Notes: generated by a model not told the origin, from the letters alone. A DNA stretch of 64,000 nt from Candidatus Thorarchaeota archaeon (GCA_029855935.1 JAGSHN010000004.1:118022-182021), one strand, 5' to 3'. Counted from the first letter of the stretch, positions 18,239 through 27,682 are shown. Numbers and translations are program-made.

Positions 18239-20197
18239 TCAAGGTGAGAATGCCCTACGTTTCATCAGGACGGCCGTGACAGGAGCAAATGATGCAATCA
18301 GGCTGTAGAAGAATGTTCTAATCCCGACACCTTGTGAGGATAGTATATCGTTTGCCTTCAACACTATTTCGAGGAACCCGCTTGATGCAGCCAACCCTCT
18401 ACCGGATGGCGTTTCATAGAATAATACGTAGGTACCCGGTCTATTTGGAACAGGGAGATGAAGCATAGCAAAACCTTCGGCATCAGTCTGTGCCACGACT
18501 GATCGACTGAGCCAGGTAAACTGAACCGTGACGAAACCCAAACTTGTACCGTTGAGCGCTTGTGCCTGAACATAGGCGTGGATCTCTTGGAGAGGCGGTT
18601 CTACAGTATATTCAACGAGCCCAAGACGGGCCGGAATCTCAGTGCGTACTCTGAGGATGTATGTGGAAGTGGCATTTAGTTCATACTGACTACGTCCACT
18701 CAGAACAACCATGTATTCGTAGGTTCCAATCGAAGACGGAGCCCAGATTGGAAAGGAGGCTGTGCCCTCAGAACTAATATCTTGTGCGCCCAGTAGGTGG
18801 CCGTCAAGTAGTAGAGAAGCTGTTTCTCCCGCGAGGGGACCTGTTTCATTCGTCACTTCCACGAGAAAGACGACTTCCTGGTGTGGACATGAGAAGCCAA
18901 GTGTGTTCGTTCGCACTGAAACTCTATGTTGATAGGCATAGTCGACGGAGAATACGCAGGAAACGTTCTCGAGAAACTCGTTCAGACGCACCTTGAGAAG
19001 CAGTGTATGTTTCCCGGGTGAACCCTGTACTCTGAGAGAGAACTCAACCGATGTGCGGTTCTCAACAACGGGCTCCACACAGTAGAGAGACAGCTCGGGA
19101 CTTTCCAGTACCACGAGCGCGGGGGATACGGATCGGCCGAGCGCATCAGTCACGGAAACATTGAGGAGGGCCCAAGACCCGATAAGCCACCTTGAGTCGG
19201 ACTGGATATCCAGTAGGGTGGGGGAGGTCACAGCGAAAGAAAGAGAGTACGAGGCTGGATCGTATCTGTCGGATCCTTCAAAGAAGACGGTTAGCGAGTG
19301 GTTTCCAAGACCAAGTTCTTGATCGGCGTGGATAGTGATGTTGATCATTCCTGCGTGGTCAGTACGGAACGTGCCAATAGTGCGATCATCCAGAGTAGCC
19401 AAGACGTCGGCATTCTCGATGGGCTGCGACAACGAATCCAGCACCGTTGTCACCATTACTGTCGTGTTGACGGTGACTTGATACGGCACGGAAATAGGAG
19501 TGAATTGCGATGTGCGCCTAGCAATACTCACCGAGCAATATGCATGTGATGAAGCGTAGTATTGGGATGTATTATCGCCAAGATAACAAACACTGAGTTC
19601 GTTTTCGCCAATCACCGCCCATGACAGACTGACTGAGATGTTTAGACTCACCGAACCATTGGCATCAGTTGTGCCGTAGCCAATCACCTGCTCATTTGAG
19701 GCAACTGTGATTCGTTTACCCGCAAGTGGAGCTCCCCGATCATCTTGGAGTGATGCTCTGAGCACGAAGAAATCGCCGGGAGCCAGAGTAATATTCACAG
19801 GGTCTAGCTGAATCGTGATAGTGGTCGATGCAAGAACAACAAGTTCGAATTGTTCGTAACACGGGGCCAGTGCGAGTGACTCATTTCCACGGTAGGTGGC
19901 ATTGAGCACGATAGGGCCTACAGGAAAGTCGTATGGGATGGTCCATTGAAAATCTACACGGCCGCTTTCATCAGTGAGTCCAGTACCGAGAAACAGATCG
20001 TATGTTTCAACATAGAACTCCACTTCTTGATTGGCAACTGATGTTCCGGGCAGGCTGGAGGGAAGTAGCGAAACAGACAGGAGAAGGGTTTCACCTCGGC
20101 ACACCAATAAGGTCGAGCGGCCATTGGTAGATACGGCACCAGACAGTACAATAGCAAATATTAGAATGCCAATGATTGCATACTCGCGGTCATTCAT
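18239..20197 (-). CDS. Cell-surface protein with repeated Ig-like domains
   Basis: From the Met at 20197 the product begins with a signal-anchor helix (YAIIGILIFAIVLSGAV). Six or so beta-sandwich repeats of about 100 residues follow, each with the pattern strand-GRPL/APLAGK-strand-TDANGSV-strand, as in Big/filamin/carboxypeptidase-regulatory Ig-like folds. N-glycosylation sequons (NxS/T) are common. Near the end lies a hydrophobic helix (FFYSLIASFAPVTAVLM) followed by KRR, a membrane anchor. It probably projects from the surface as an adhesin or S-layer partner. An upstream in-frame start at 20311 lacks a signal. It lies downstream of the VirB11-like gene, and a related protein is encoded at 29638. 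Confidence 0.7.
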   Translation of the reverse strand: MNDREYAIIGILIFAIVLSGAVSTNGRSTLLVCRGETLLLSVSLLPSSLPGTSVANQEVEFYVETYDLFLGTGLTDESGRVDFQWTIPYDFPVGPIVLNATYRGNESLALAPCYEQFELVVLASTTITIQLDPVNITLAPGDFFVLRASLQDDRGAPLAGKRITVASNEQVIGYGTTDANGSVSLNISVSLSWAVIGENELSVCYLGDNTSQYYASSHAYCSVSIARRTSQFTPISVPYQVTVNTTVMVTTVLDSLSQPIENADVLATLDDRTIGTFRTDHAGMINITIHADQELGLGNHSLTVFFEGSDRYDPASYSLSFAVTSPTLLDIQSDSRWLIGSWALLNVSVTDALGRSVSPALVVLESPELSLYCVEPVVENRTSVEFSLRVQGSPGKHTLLLKVRLNEFLENVSCVFSVDYAYQHRVSVRTNTLGFSCPHQEVVFLVEVTNETGPLAGETASLLLDGHLLGAQDISSEGTASFPIWAPSSIGTYEYMVVLSGRSQYELNATSTYILRVRTEIPARLGLVEYTVEPPLQEIHAYVQAQALNGTSLGFVTVQFTWLSRSVVAQTDAEGFAMLHLPVPNRPGTYVLFYETPSGRGLAASSGFLEIVLKANDILSSQGVGIRTFFYSLIASFAPVTAVLMKRRAFSP

Positions 20198-20360
20198 CTC
20201 TTGGGTCACCTCCCGCGTATTAGCGCTGAGCATTGCACCCCGTTCATACTTGTGGAGCGGGGTGTGTCGACACATTCCAATTGTCAACAGCTGGAGTTTC
20301 GTTCTTTCCACTAGGTCGATTTGACTAGTCCTTATAGACTCCTACACGAGAGATGTTCTG

Positions 20361-20864
20361 ATGAGGACCATAGTTTGTAATGCTGCCACTTCCATGGGAC
20401 ACACGAAGAGGAGCATAGAACACGTCACTACCACCAACGACATGTTTAATTCAAGAACCGAACCCGTCAATACGAGAAACTGGAGTGAGAACAGATTGGT
20501 GGTCAGGATAAGAAATGCTACCATCGAGCAGATAAGAGGGCTTGAAACCCGACGAGTGAAAGAGTTGACGATGGTTTCTGGGGGGCAGGGAGTGTCGCTG
20601 GCGCTTGAGCTGCCTGATGCCCTCTGCGAGGGGTTCAAACAAAAAGAAACGACTACAGTCCTTGTAGACGCAGAGCCAATTTCCAAGGGGGATGATGCAC
20701 GATTCTACGCTGAGGCATCCGTGTTCAAAATCACCACGGATGCGGGGCAGTTGCACGTTGTGAGCACCATTGGTGGATTACGGGTGGCAATCACATTTGT
20801 TAAACCCACACCATCACAGAAACGCGTCTTCTCATCAGGGAAGTTCTACATTGCCATCATCTGA
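20361..20864 (+). CDS. Probable RNA polymerase subunit RpoG/Rpb8
   Basis: The C-terminal 100 residues follow the strand pattern I recall for archaeal RpoG: a KGDDARFYAEASVFKI segment, then HVVSTIGGLRVAI, then FSSGKFYIAI at the end, corresponding to the Rpb8 OB-fold. Rpb8/RpoG is a core polymerase subunit in eukaryotes, some Thermoproteota, Korarchaeota and Asgard archaea. The N-terminal 40 residues look extended and may not be translated; Met28 is an alternative start. A TATA-like CTTATAG lies about 30 nt upstream, favouring a leaderless 20361 start. The last 30 nt overlap the convergent secretion ATPase gene. Confidence 0.5.
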   Translation: MRTIVCNAATSMGHTKRSIEHVTTTNDMFNSRTEPVNTRNWSENRLVVRIRNATIEQIRGLETRRVKELTMVSGGQGVSLALELPDALCEGFKQKETTTVLVDAEPISKGDDARFYAEASVFKITTDAGQLHVVSTIGGLRVAITFVKPTPSQKRVFSSGKFYIAII

Positions 20865-22661
20865 CTGAGATCCATACCGGAACGGATGACCATTTTTCCA
20901 CAGTAAATCTCCAAAGGTTTCCGATTGAGAAGTGCGACCTGACAGAGCCTGCTGCAGCAGGCGGTCTACTGCCAAGAGCGGCCCTTCGATGCTCTTCACA
21001 TCCCATCGCTGTGCCATCAGGTTCATTGCACCATATCGGGCCCATTGCGATGGCGGTTTCAGGCCAGATTTGAGATCATATATCGTGCCCGTACCGGCAA
21101 AGTGAAGACGACCATTGTCATATCGACGCAAGATCTCAACTACTTCCGATACTATTCGCCAAGATTGAGCAGGTCTTGGTCGTGAGAGAACTACGATGAG
21201 ATCCATCAGGGCAATTGCGGACTCATCGATGCCGTGGTCGCACTGCCATCTTGAGATTAGGGCTGCAGCAGAGGAACTATGGCAGGTCTGTATGCACCGG
21301 AGCCCCGCCATTAGTGAGGCAAATAGAGATGCACTATGTTCCCTAGTTTGTATCTCCCCAAGGATGACATAGTCTGGAGACCTGTGAAGCGTCTTAACAA
21401 TCTCATCGGACTTTGAGAGCGTAGTCGTTACTTCATCTACAGAGTCGACACTGAATCTCAGTTGGTGGGTCCCAGGCTGTACTCTACTCTCAATAGTATC
21501 CTCAATATAGATTCTGCGCCATCTGGTGGGTGAGCACATGTCCAAGGCGTTAAGCAGCGTCGTCTTTCCAGATCCTGGTTCCCCCACAATTGTAATGTTC
21601 ATCCGAGACGCGTGTGCAAGAAGTAAGAGTGCTGCAACTGTGGTTGACATTGTGCCGTTCCGAATAAGGCTGAGTAACGTTAGTGGCCGCAGGCGCGCAC
21701 GTCTGATTTCGAGATGTAGGCCATCTGGGCTCAGGGGTCTGATTGTGGCGGAGAAACGTAGTGGTACTCCAGCAATCGAGAAACTGGTCTTCAGAGACGG
21801 ATTGTGGCGGTCGAGATGACTGTTACTTTCGAGACGGAGGAGCGTTTCGATTCGGGATGCCGTGTCCTCATCTACTACGATGGATGTTCTTACTCGACCA
21901 AAGAGATGGTGATCAAAGTAGACTGGAAACTTCGGTCGATCTAGGAATACGTCTTCCACGAACTCGTCCAGAATTAGCGGGACAAGGGGACCGAACACGT
22001 ACGCGTTGTGAGCAACGATGAATGCAATCACTGATCTAGTCGCCGTGTCAATCTCAGGGAGGTCATTGGCGATTCGTTGTGTAACTGCCTCCTGGAGGGA
22101 GGAAACACGGTCCATGTAGGCGGTCCTAGACGTGGGCGTGGGACGATTCGTCGCATACTCGGATAAGAGGCTCGAGAGAACCTCTGCCTCAAGGGCGGAT
22201 CTTAGGCGAGGCACTGCTCTATAAGTCAAATCGGGGATGGTAGCGAGATTGTCGCGGTCAGTATCGGCGGGTAGGTCAGCTCTCGCCGTCGTATGATCTT
22301 GTGAAGAAGGAAATCTAAAGAACAGAGCCAAATAGGGGCCCACGGTGTAGGCATACAGAACAGCCTGCATCATCTGCATGATTTCCTTTCCAACGAATAT
22401 GGTATTCCACTCTGAACTGTCCCAAGGCGGTGAGGAGGGGACACTGTGCTGCGAGCGCGGGATACTCAACAACCCCTGTGCTTTTTGGCCGATAATGACC
22501 GCCTTATGTTGTGTTAAGGCGTCGACTAAGATTTGACACTCTGCGGGCCCAAGACGGTGGGAGCATCTCTGGCAGTCGCGCTTTGAACATTCAAGAAGAA
22601 GAGCTCTAGGAACGCGTCGAAACTGTACCGTGAAGATCCTGTCCTTGTCGGATATGGTCAC
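20835..22661 (-). CDS. Type II/IV secretion system ATPase (archaeal GspE/VirB11-like)
   Basis: This 608-residue protein has an N-terminal Cys cluster (Cys25, 30, 33, 42, the pattern C-x4-C-x2-C-x8-C), which could bind zinc or an Fe-S centre. A helical middle domain follows, then a secretion ATPase core with Walker A GEPGSGKTTL at 360-369, the Asp box IYIEDT, the Walker B region DYVILGEIQTRE and the His box. Such ATPases power pilus or archaellum assembly and protein secretion. No platform (TadC/FlaJ) gene is adjacent. The pilin-like gene at 29047 and the surface protein at 18239 are possible clients. Confidence 0.85.
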   Translation of the reverse strand: MTISDKDRIFTVQFRRVPRALLLECSKRDCQRCSHRLGPAECQILVDALTQHKAVIIGQKAQGLLSIPRSQHSVPSSPPWDSSEWNTIFVGKEIMQMMQAVLYAYTVGPYLALFFRFPSSQDHTTARADLPADTDRDNLATIPDLTYRAVPRLRSALEAEVLSSLLSEYATNRPTPTSRTAYMDRVSSLQEAVTQRIANDLPEIDTATRSVIAFIVAHNAYVFGPLVPLILDEFVEDVFLDRPKFPVYFDHHLFGRVRTSIVVDEDTASRIETLLRLESNSHLDRHNPSLKTSFSIAGVPLRFSATIRPLSPDGLHLEIRRARLRPLTLLSLIRNGTMSTTVAALLLLAHASRMNITIVGEPGSGKTTLLNALDMCSPTRWRRIYIEDTIESRVQPGTHQLRFSVDSVDEVTTTLSKSDEIVKTLHRSPDYVILGEIQTREHSASLFASLMAGLRCIQTCHSSSAAALISRWQCDHGIDESAIALMDLIVVLSRPRPAQSWRIVSEVVEILRRYDNGRLHFAGTGTIYDLKSGLKPPSQWARYGAMNLMAQRWDVKSIEGPLLAVDRLLQQALSGRTSQSETFGDLLWKNGHPFRYGSQSDDGNVELP

Positions 22662-22885
22662 TATTGGTCACCTTTGCAGGTTCACAAGGCGTTGACTTCT
22701 ATGTAGGGGTGGCAGCATGAGATGGACTGTTCTCTATCGAGCAATCTTGTGGCCCCCTAATAACCTCGTAGTGTGCAGATGTAGAAGATGACACATCACT
22801 TGGGAGAACGGACGCGGAGCTGAAATGCTTTTGAGCGATTCACTGCGATATTCTTTAATACTCAGGGTAAGTGCCTGATTCTTGA

Positions 22886-22980
22886 GCGGCCGTGGTCTAG
22901 CATGGTTAGGACGGAAGCCTCCCAAGCTTCCAACCCGAGACGGCATTGCCGCGGGAGTTCAAATCCCGGCGGCCGCACCA
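22886..22980 (+). tRNA. tRNA-Gly(CCC) with extra sequence in the variable/T region
   Basis: Acceptor GCGGCCG pairs with CGGCCGC (22970-22976), followed by A and CCA. The anticodon stem GAAGC/GCTTC encloses the loop CTCCCAA, so the anticodon is CCC. Between the anticodon stem and the T loop there are about 16-18 nt more than a normal tRNA-Gly has, including a CGGC-ATT-GCCG hairpin. The T stem can only be drawn as CGGGA/TCCCG with the loop one base out of register, so the extra bases are probably a non-canonical intron whose ends I cannot fix. A TATA-like CTTTAATAC lies about 30 nt upstream. Confidence 0.75.
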
Positions 22981-23210
22981 TCCATTCCCATCCTATCTGT
23001 GATAGTCATACTTATTGGTGGATTGTATAACAGACAAGAATGGCGAGTGATGACAGAAATGACCCCAATGAGTCGATTTGGACAATGATTGGGATCTTGA
23101 GTGAGGAGCTCGCCACTAATATTTTCGGTCACCCCTGACTCCTATGTCCGATTAATAGTACAGCCACAAACTCTTTTAAGCCCACAAAAGAAGTGTCGGA
23201 ATGGTTCGTG

Positions 23211-24419
23211 ATGCCGAGCGGATATATGAACTATATTGAAGATGAGTTGAACAAAGAGTCTGTATTCAAAGCGGAACATGTTCTTTCGATAGACTATGTC
23301 CCAAGAAATTTGCCCCATCGCGGACGAGAGATGCAGATACTTGCGCAGGGTTTCAAATCGTTAATCACGGCACCAGGCCAGACGAGCCCGAGATTCATCA
23401 TAGAGGGGCCAGTTGGAACTGGAAAGACTGCAGTGGCGAAGTTGCTCACTGAACAGATAGTGGAGGCAGCACAACGACGCGGGATCAACCTATACAAGAT
23501 TCATATCAACTGTAGAGTCAGCAAGACGATGTATTTGGTCTATCTGCGTATGCTCCGCGAGTTCAAACCAAGGTTCCCACGGAGAGGACACTCTCCACAC
23601 GAGCTATTGCAGGTACTTGTAGATGTTCTAGACGAGAGAGATTGCTATCTCCTCGTTGTTCTTGATGAGTTAGACTACTTCATCCGTCACAATGGGGCAG
23701 ATATAATCTATGATCTGACTAGGCTGATGGATGACCGTCTCAATGCACCACAGCGTCTTTCTTTCATCGGGATTGGCAGGGAAATCTCTCTCGATAGAGG
23801 CCTACTCGACGCGAGTACGACGAGTACACTCCAGAGGAACATCTTGCACTTTCAGAAGTATAGCGCGCCTGAGTTGTATGATATTCTGAAGGAGCGTGTT
23901 GATGAGGCATTCATCGAGAATGCTGTACTCGATGAAACAATTCAGCTGATATGTGACATCGCAGCGCAGCATGGAGACGCCCGTTATGCGATAGAACTCC
24001 TGTGGCGGGCAGGAAAGCAGGCAGACAGAGAGGGAGCTCGTGTGGTAATCCCGGACTTTGTGCGTCAGGCCAAGGCAGACACACATCCTGAGTTGCGTAA
24101 AGAGGTCTTCTTGACTCTGCCTATGCATAATCGACTCCTGTTACTCGCTATTGCGCGTTGTCTCAAAGATAACAGAGAGGCGTATGTCACTATGGGAGAG
24201 GTCGAGAGAATATATCATTCGGTCTGTGAAGAGTACGGAGAAGCACCACGTGCGCACACCCAAGTCTGGGAGTGGATTCAGGACCTATCTGCTCACGGGG
24301 TTATCGATGCAAAAAGATCGGGTGCCGGCCATCGGGGTCAGACTACGCTAATTGGAGTGTCAGATGTACCTGCCGAGATGTTGGAACGGTTTCTGCTGGA
24401 CATGATTGAAACAACGTGA
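23211..24419 (+). CDS. cdc6: Orc1/Cdc6 replication initiator
   Basis: The AAA+ module has Walker A GPVGTGKTAV, Walker B VVLDELD and the sensor segment FIGIGRE. The C-terminal winged helix of about 85 residues (DNREAYVTMGEVERIYHSVCEE onward) binds origin DNA. Orc1/Cdc6 binds origin recognition boxes and loads MCM. I start at the ATG at 23211: a TATA-like CTTTTAAGC at 23172-23180 would put the transcript start at about 23205, after the alternative GTG at 23193. The small winged-helix gene follows by 1 nt. Confidence 0.93.
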   Translation: MPSGYMNYIEDELNKESVFKAEHVLSIDYVPRNLPHRGREMQILAQGFKSLITAPGQTSPRFIIEGPVGTGKTAVAKLLTEQIVEAAQRRGINLYKIHINCRVSKTMYLVYLRMLREFKPRFPRRGHSPHELLQVLVDVLDERDCYLLVVLDELDYFIRHNGADIIYDLTRLMDDRLNAPQRLSFIGIGREISLDRGLLDASTTSTLQRNILHFQKYSAPELYDILKERVDEAFIENAVLDETIQLICDIAAQHGDARYAIELLWRAGKQADREGARVVIPDFVRQAKADTHPELRKEVFLTLPMHNRLLLLAIARCLKDNREAYVTMGEVERIYHSVCEEYGEAPRAHTQVWEWIQDLSAHGVIDAKRSGAGHRGQTTLIGVSDVPAEMLERFLLDMIETT

Positions 24420-24420
24420 G

Positions 24421-24720
24421 ATGATAGGAATGCGTACTGCGTCAACGCCACAAATACCCATTGAAGAAATGTTCTCTTCTCGTGGGCGAGTCAGAATTCT
24501 CAAGGAGCTTGCAATGGCGGAGGAGCTCAATATATCGGAGGTATGCCGGCGCACTGGACTCAACCACAGTACGACCAAGGCACATCTGCGGGTCCTAATA
24601 GCATCCGGCCTCATTGAGGAGAAGACTTTCGGACGGATAAGGATATACCGCTATAGGATTGAGGACATAAGAGCGCGCTCACTAAGAAATCTCTTTCAGC
24701 TCTGGGAGTCGGGAGCGTAG
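24421..24720 (+). CDS. Small winged-helix transcriptional regulator (ArsR-like)
   Basis: This is a winged helix of about 100 residues: PIEEMFSSRGRVRILKEL, then the HTH LNISEVCRRTGLNHSTTKAHL, then the wing GLIEEKTFGRIRIYRYR. No metal-binding cysteines typical of ArsR sensors are seen. The ATG at 24421 overlaps the end of cdc6 (TGAGATG context), so the two are co-translated. The truA gene starts 7 nt downstream. It may regulate this operon; there is no direct evidence. Confidence 0.8.
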   Translation: MIGMRTASTPQIPIEEMFSSRGRVRILKELAMAEELNISEVCRRTGLNHSTTKAHLRVLIASGLIEEKTFGRIRIYRYRIEDIRARSLRNLFQLWESGA

Positions 24721-24726
24721 ACGCCG

Positions 24727-25581
24727 ATGGAATATCTAGCACGTCTGTTCTATATTGGAGACCAGTTTCACGGATCGCAGGCACAACCAGGGCTAAGGAC
24801 CGTTCAGGGAGAACTCATTCATGCCATCCAACAGTGGAGTGGAGAGGAACATTCAACTGCGACTGTTCGATTGTCAGGCAGAACAGATAGAGGAGTCCAT
24901 AGTATCGGCCAAATAGTGTCAATCACTACTGGGAGCTCATTCGACATCAATGGCATAAACAAACGTCTGCCCCGAGACATATGCCTCTGGGCGCACACAA
25001 GGGCTCCAGACGGGTTTGATCCAAGACGCGATGTTCTGATGCGGCACTATAGATATGTCCTGACTGAGGGAGAAGAAACGAACATAGGATTGATGCGAGA
25101 GGCTGCACAGATAATCGCCGGGTTCCACGACTTTGTGTGTCTTTCTAAGCGAGACGGCGACAGACCTACGGTCACAACCTTGTTGAACATTGCTATCTCC
25201 CAACACGACGACGTGACTGTTGTCGATGCCTTTGGGTCGAGTTTTCTTTGGAAACTTGTCCGCAAGATCGTGACGCTGCTATACTGGGTTGGAATTGCCT
25301 CAAGTAGCCTTGAAAACGTCCGCGCAATATTGGAACAAGGGCAGTGCCCCAGTGGAGGAATCCGACCAGCCCCTCCGGAGGCCTTATTCCTTGTAGAAGT
25401 CATAGTGCCATTCCAGCTCATCCCTAACAAATATGCTCTGAAACGTGTCAGAAAGACCCTTGCGTCGAAATTGTCGTTTCTAAGAAGGTCGTATCATGCA
25501 ATGAGAGCTATTTTCGCTTCAGAAGTAATGAGAACAGGTCCTCTTTCAAACCAAGCCAATTCCGAATCTCTTTGGCCATAG
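24727..25581 (+). CDS. truA: tRNA pseudouridine synthase A
   Basis: The catalytic motif SGRTDRGVHS with the active Asp lies at about residues 56-65. The C-terminal half has the family segments FHDFVCLSKRDGDR and FLWKLVRKIV. The enzyme isomerises uridines 38-40 in tRNA anticodon arms. The length of 284 residues is normal to slightly long. The last 74 nt overlap the convergent rfcL gene; the C-terminal 25 residues have no family character and may be a late extension. It is third in the cdc6-regulator-truA run. Confidence 0.92.
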   Translation: MEYLARLFYIGDQFHGSQAQPGLRTVQGELIHAIQQWSGEEHSTATVRLSGRTDRGVHSIGQIVSITTGSSFDINGINKRLPRDICLWAHTRAPDGFDPRRDVLMRHYRYVLTEGEETNIGLMREAAQIIAGFHDFVCLSKRDGDRPTVTTLLNIAISQHDDVTVVDAFGSSFLWKLVRKIVTLLYWVGIASSSLENVRAILEQGQCPSGGIRPAPPEALFLVEVIVPFQLIPNKYALKRVRKTLASKLSFLRRSYHAMRAIFASEVMRTGPLSNQANSESLWP

Positions 25582-26719
25582 AATCAGATGCCTGTGACAG
25601 GAACTGCAGCGTGTGCCAATAGACGTGCTGAATACGATATCGTGAGATGCCACTGATTCTTGCGATTTTTGAGAGGAGTGCCACCCGCTTCTCACCAATC
25701 TTATTACCTTTCCATACTAGCAGAGGCAGCGAGGGTCGGGAGTACCTAGACTTTCGAAATGGGGTTTTCGTTCGGCTCTGCGTGAGGCCAGTTCCTAGAA
25801 GGTCGTAGAAATATGACAGTAATTTCCATGTCTGTCCGCGCGTAATTCGTCCGAGGACCAAATCCGCAAGGGAGAATGCCTCATATCCTACATCAAGCTC
25901 CGAGCTTGCCTGGAGATGGAGGGGACAGTTCTCCTCGACCCAAAGGAGAACCTGCTCATAATCTACATCTGTATTGGAGAGGATTCGACGCGCCACTGAT
26001 GGATCGACGCTCGAGAATAGGCGAGGAAGCATCTCTGTTATAGGCCATAACGTATCACGAGGGGCCGGAGCGCTCGACACGGATCCTAGGGTTCCGGATG
26101 CAATTGCCTCTAGGTCGGATATTGCTGCACGGAGGTCACCGCTTGCTCGCTCAGCAATACTGCTAAGAGACTCCTCAGACAACTCTATCCGCTCAGCGCG
26201 ACAGATTCGTTTCAACACTTCAATGATGTCACTGTGGCTGACTGGTGAGAAAGAGAGGAGCTTGCACTTCCTGACAACATCCTTCATTCTGTCATCGTCG
26301 GCGCTATTGGCAGTCATGACAATTGGATACGCTGTTTCGTCAACCAGTTTTAGGATCGAGCGGAGCCCCCCACGGTCTCCTGCCCCTGATAGACCATCGA
26401 CTTCATCAAGCAGGATTATCCGCATTCGCCCGTCCAGCGTTCCTTGTGTTGCAGAGCGCCGTATCAGAGTGTCAACCACTTCTCGGTTCCGTTGGTCACT
26501 GGCGTTGAACTCCACAAGTTCGGCATCCAGAGCGTTGGCGATAGCGTGAACAGATGCGGTCTTCCCCACACCGGGAGGACCGACAAGTAATATCGCTCTC
26601 TTCCTAGGAGGGGACGACACCCACTGTCGTAGCCAATCCTCCAATTCTTTTCGAGCGGTACCGTTACCCACCAGTTGCGCGGGGTTTCTGGGACGATACT
26701 TTTCCGTCCATGGAACCAT
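25508..26719 (-). CDS. rfcL: Replication factor C large subunit
   Basis: The N terminus WTEKYRPRNPAQLVGN is the RFC box. Walker A GPPGVGKT and Walker B IILLDEVDGL are intact, and the sensor-1 MTAN follows. Only 403 residues are present; archaeal RfcL is usually near 480-500 with a C-terminal PCNA-interacting peptide (Q-x2-L-x2-FF). Here the C terminus ends DLFSLLLKRK and I see no clear PIP box. It loads the PCNA clamp with RfcS. The rfcS stop is 6 nt upstream on the same strand, so the two form an operon. The 3' end overlaps truA. Confidence 0.93.
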   Translation of the reverse strand: MVPWTEKYRPRNPAQLVGNGTARKELEDWLRQWVSSPPRKRAILLVGPPGVGKTASVHAIANALDAELVEFNASDQRNREVVDTLIRRSATQGTLDGRMRIILLDEVDGLSGAGDRGGLRSILKLVDETAYPIVMTANSADDDRMKDVVRKCKLLSFSPVSHSDIIEVLKRICRAERIELSEESLSSIAERASGDLRAAISDLEAIASGTLGSVSSAPAPRDTLWPITEMLPRLFSSVDPSVARRILSNTDVDYEQVLLWVEENCPLHLQASSELDVGYEAFSLADLVLGRITRGQTWKLLSYFYDLLGTGLTQSRTKTPFRKSRYSRPSLPLLVWKGNKIGEKRVALLSKIARISGISRYRIQHVYWHTLQFLSQASDSMAKEIRNWLGLKEDLFSLLLKRK

Positions 26720-26725
26720 CCGTCA

Positions 26726-27682
26726 TCACGCCCGGTTTCCCGCCGACTGACGAAGTGCACTCAAGAGCGCAGTGAGTTGTATCTCTCCATTGGACCCCTC
26801 TGTGATTCGGAATTCGGTGTCAGCAATACTCTGAAGTGTGTCGATAGAAACAGTATCCACCACATTTCTCAGCTCCTTGTGAATCTGTCGCACAAGGTCA
26901 AGCGGTGCCACTCCAACTTCAAGAAGAAGATGACGCATCGTATTAGTGGCTTGTTCGGTTTCGCCGCGGAGAGCGCTCCACAGCATATTTCGAATAGTTT
27001 CGGGGCTGGCTCGACCAGAGATTGAGAAGACAATGTTGTCATCGATAGGACGCCCTGTAGCCGATGCGCCCTGTAGAAGATTGATTGCAGCCCGCATGTC
27101 CCCCTCGGCCAAGTAGAGGATTGCATCTAGTCCGTCATTCTTTATTGGAACGCCCTCCTTCTTGGCAATGTACCTTAGGCGTTGTCCTATCACATCATCA
27201 CTCAATCGGGAGAACCTGAAAATTGTGCATCGGGATTGGAGTGGAGGAATAATGCGACTTGAATAGTTACAGATGAGAATCATTCTGCAAGATGATGCAT
27301 AGGATTCCATAGTTCGACGAAGTGCGTGTTGTGCATCGGCTGTGAGATGGTCCGCTTCATCTAGGACAAGAATCTTGAACGGCGCTCCACCAGCCGGCAT
27401 GGACCTAGCAAACATCTTTACTTGATTCCGCACGACATCAATACCACGTTCGTCACTTGCATTCAATTCCATAAAGTTCTGCTCGAAAGAGGACTGAAAC
27501 AGATCCCGCGCCATGGCCATTGCAGCGGTTGTCTTGCTTGTGCCAGGTGGTCCGCTGAACAAACAGTGAGGGACTCTACGTTCCTCTACGAAACGCATTA
27601 GACTCTCAACTATCGCATCCTGCCCAACTATCTCGCTAAGAGTCTTGGGCCTGTATTTCTCTGTCCATAGGCCGTTTTCCAT
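26726..27682 (-). CDS. rfcS: Replication factor C small subunit
   Basis: This 318-residue clamp-loader subunit has the N-terminal WTEKYRPKTLSEIVGQ, Walker A GPPGTSKTT, Walker B ILVLDEADHL, and the SRC arginine-finger motif in SRCTIFRF. The Walker A has Ser in place of the usual Gly before the Lys (GTSKT); RFC proteins tolerate this. It forms the RfcS4-RfcL1 loader. It is the first gene of the rfcS-rfcL unit and is preceded by the TFB gene on the same strand (53 nt gap). Confidence 0.95.
   Translation of the reverse strand: MENGLWTEKYRPKTLSEIVGQDAIVESLMRFVEERRVPHCLFSGPPGTSKTTAAMAMARDLFQSSFEQNFMELNASDERGIDVVRNQVKMFARSMPAGGAPFKILVLDEADHLTADAQHALRRTMESYASSCRMILICNYSSRIIPPLQSRCTIFRFSRLSDDVIGQRLRYIAKKEGVPIKNDGLDAILYLAEGDMRAAINLLQGASATGRPIDDNIVFSISGRASPETIRNMLWSALRGETEQATNTMRHLLLEVGVAPLDLVRQIHKELRNVVDTVSIDTLQSIADTEFRITEGSNGEIQLTALLSALRQSAGNRA

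Noticed and set aside
22981-23210. Origin boxes directly upstream of cdc6
   Set aside because: The spacer has no sequence close to the ORB; the best ORB-like sequence is 13 kb away.
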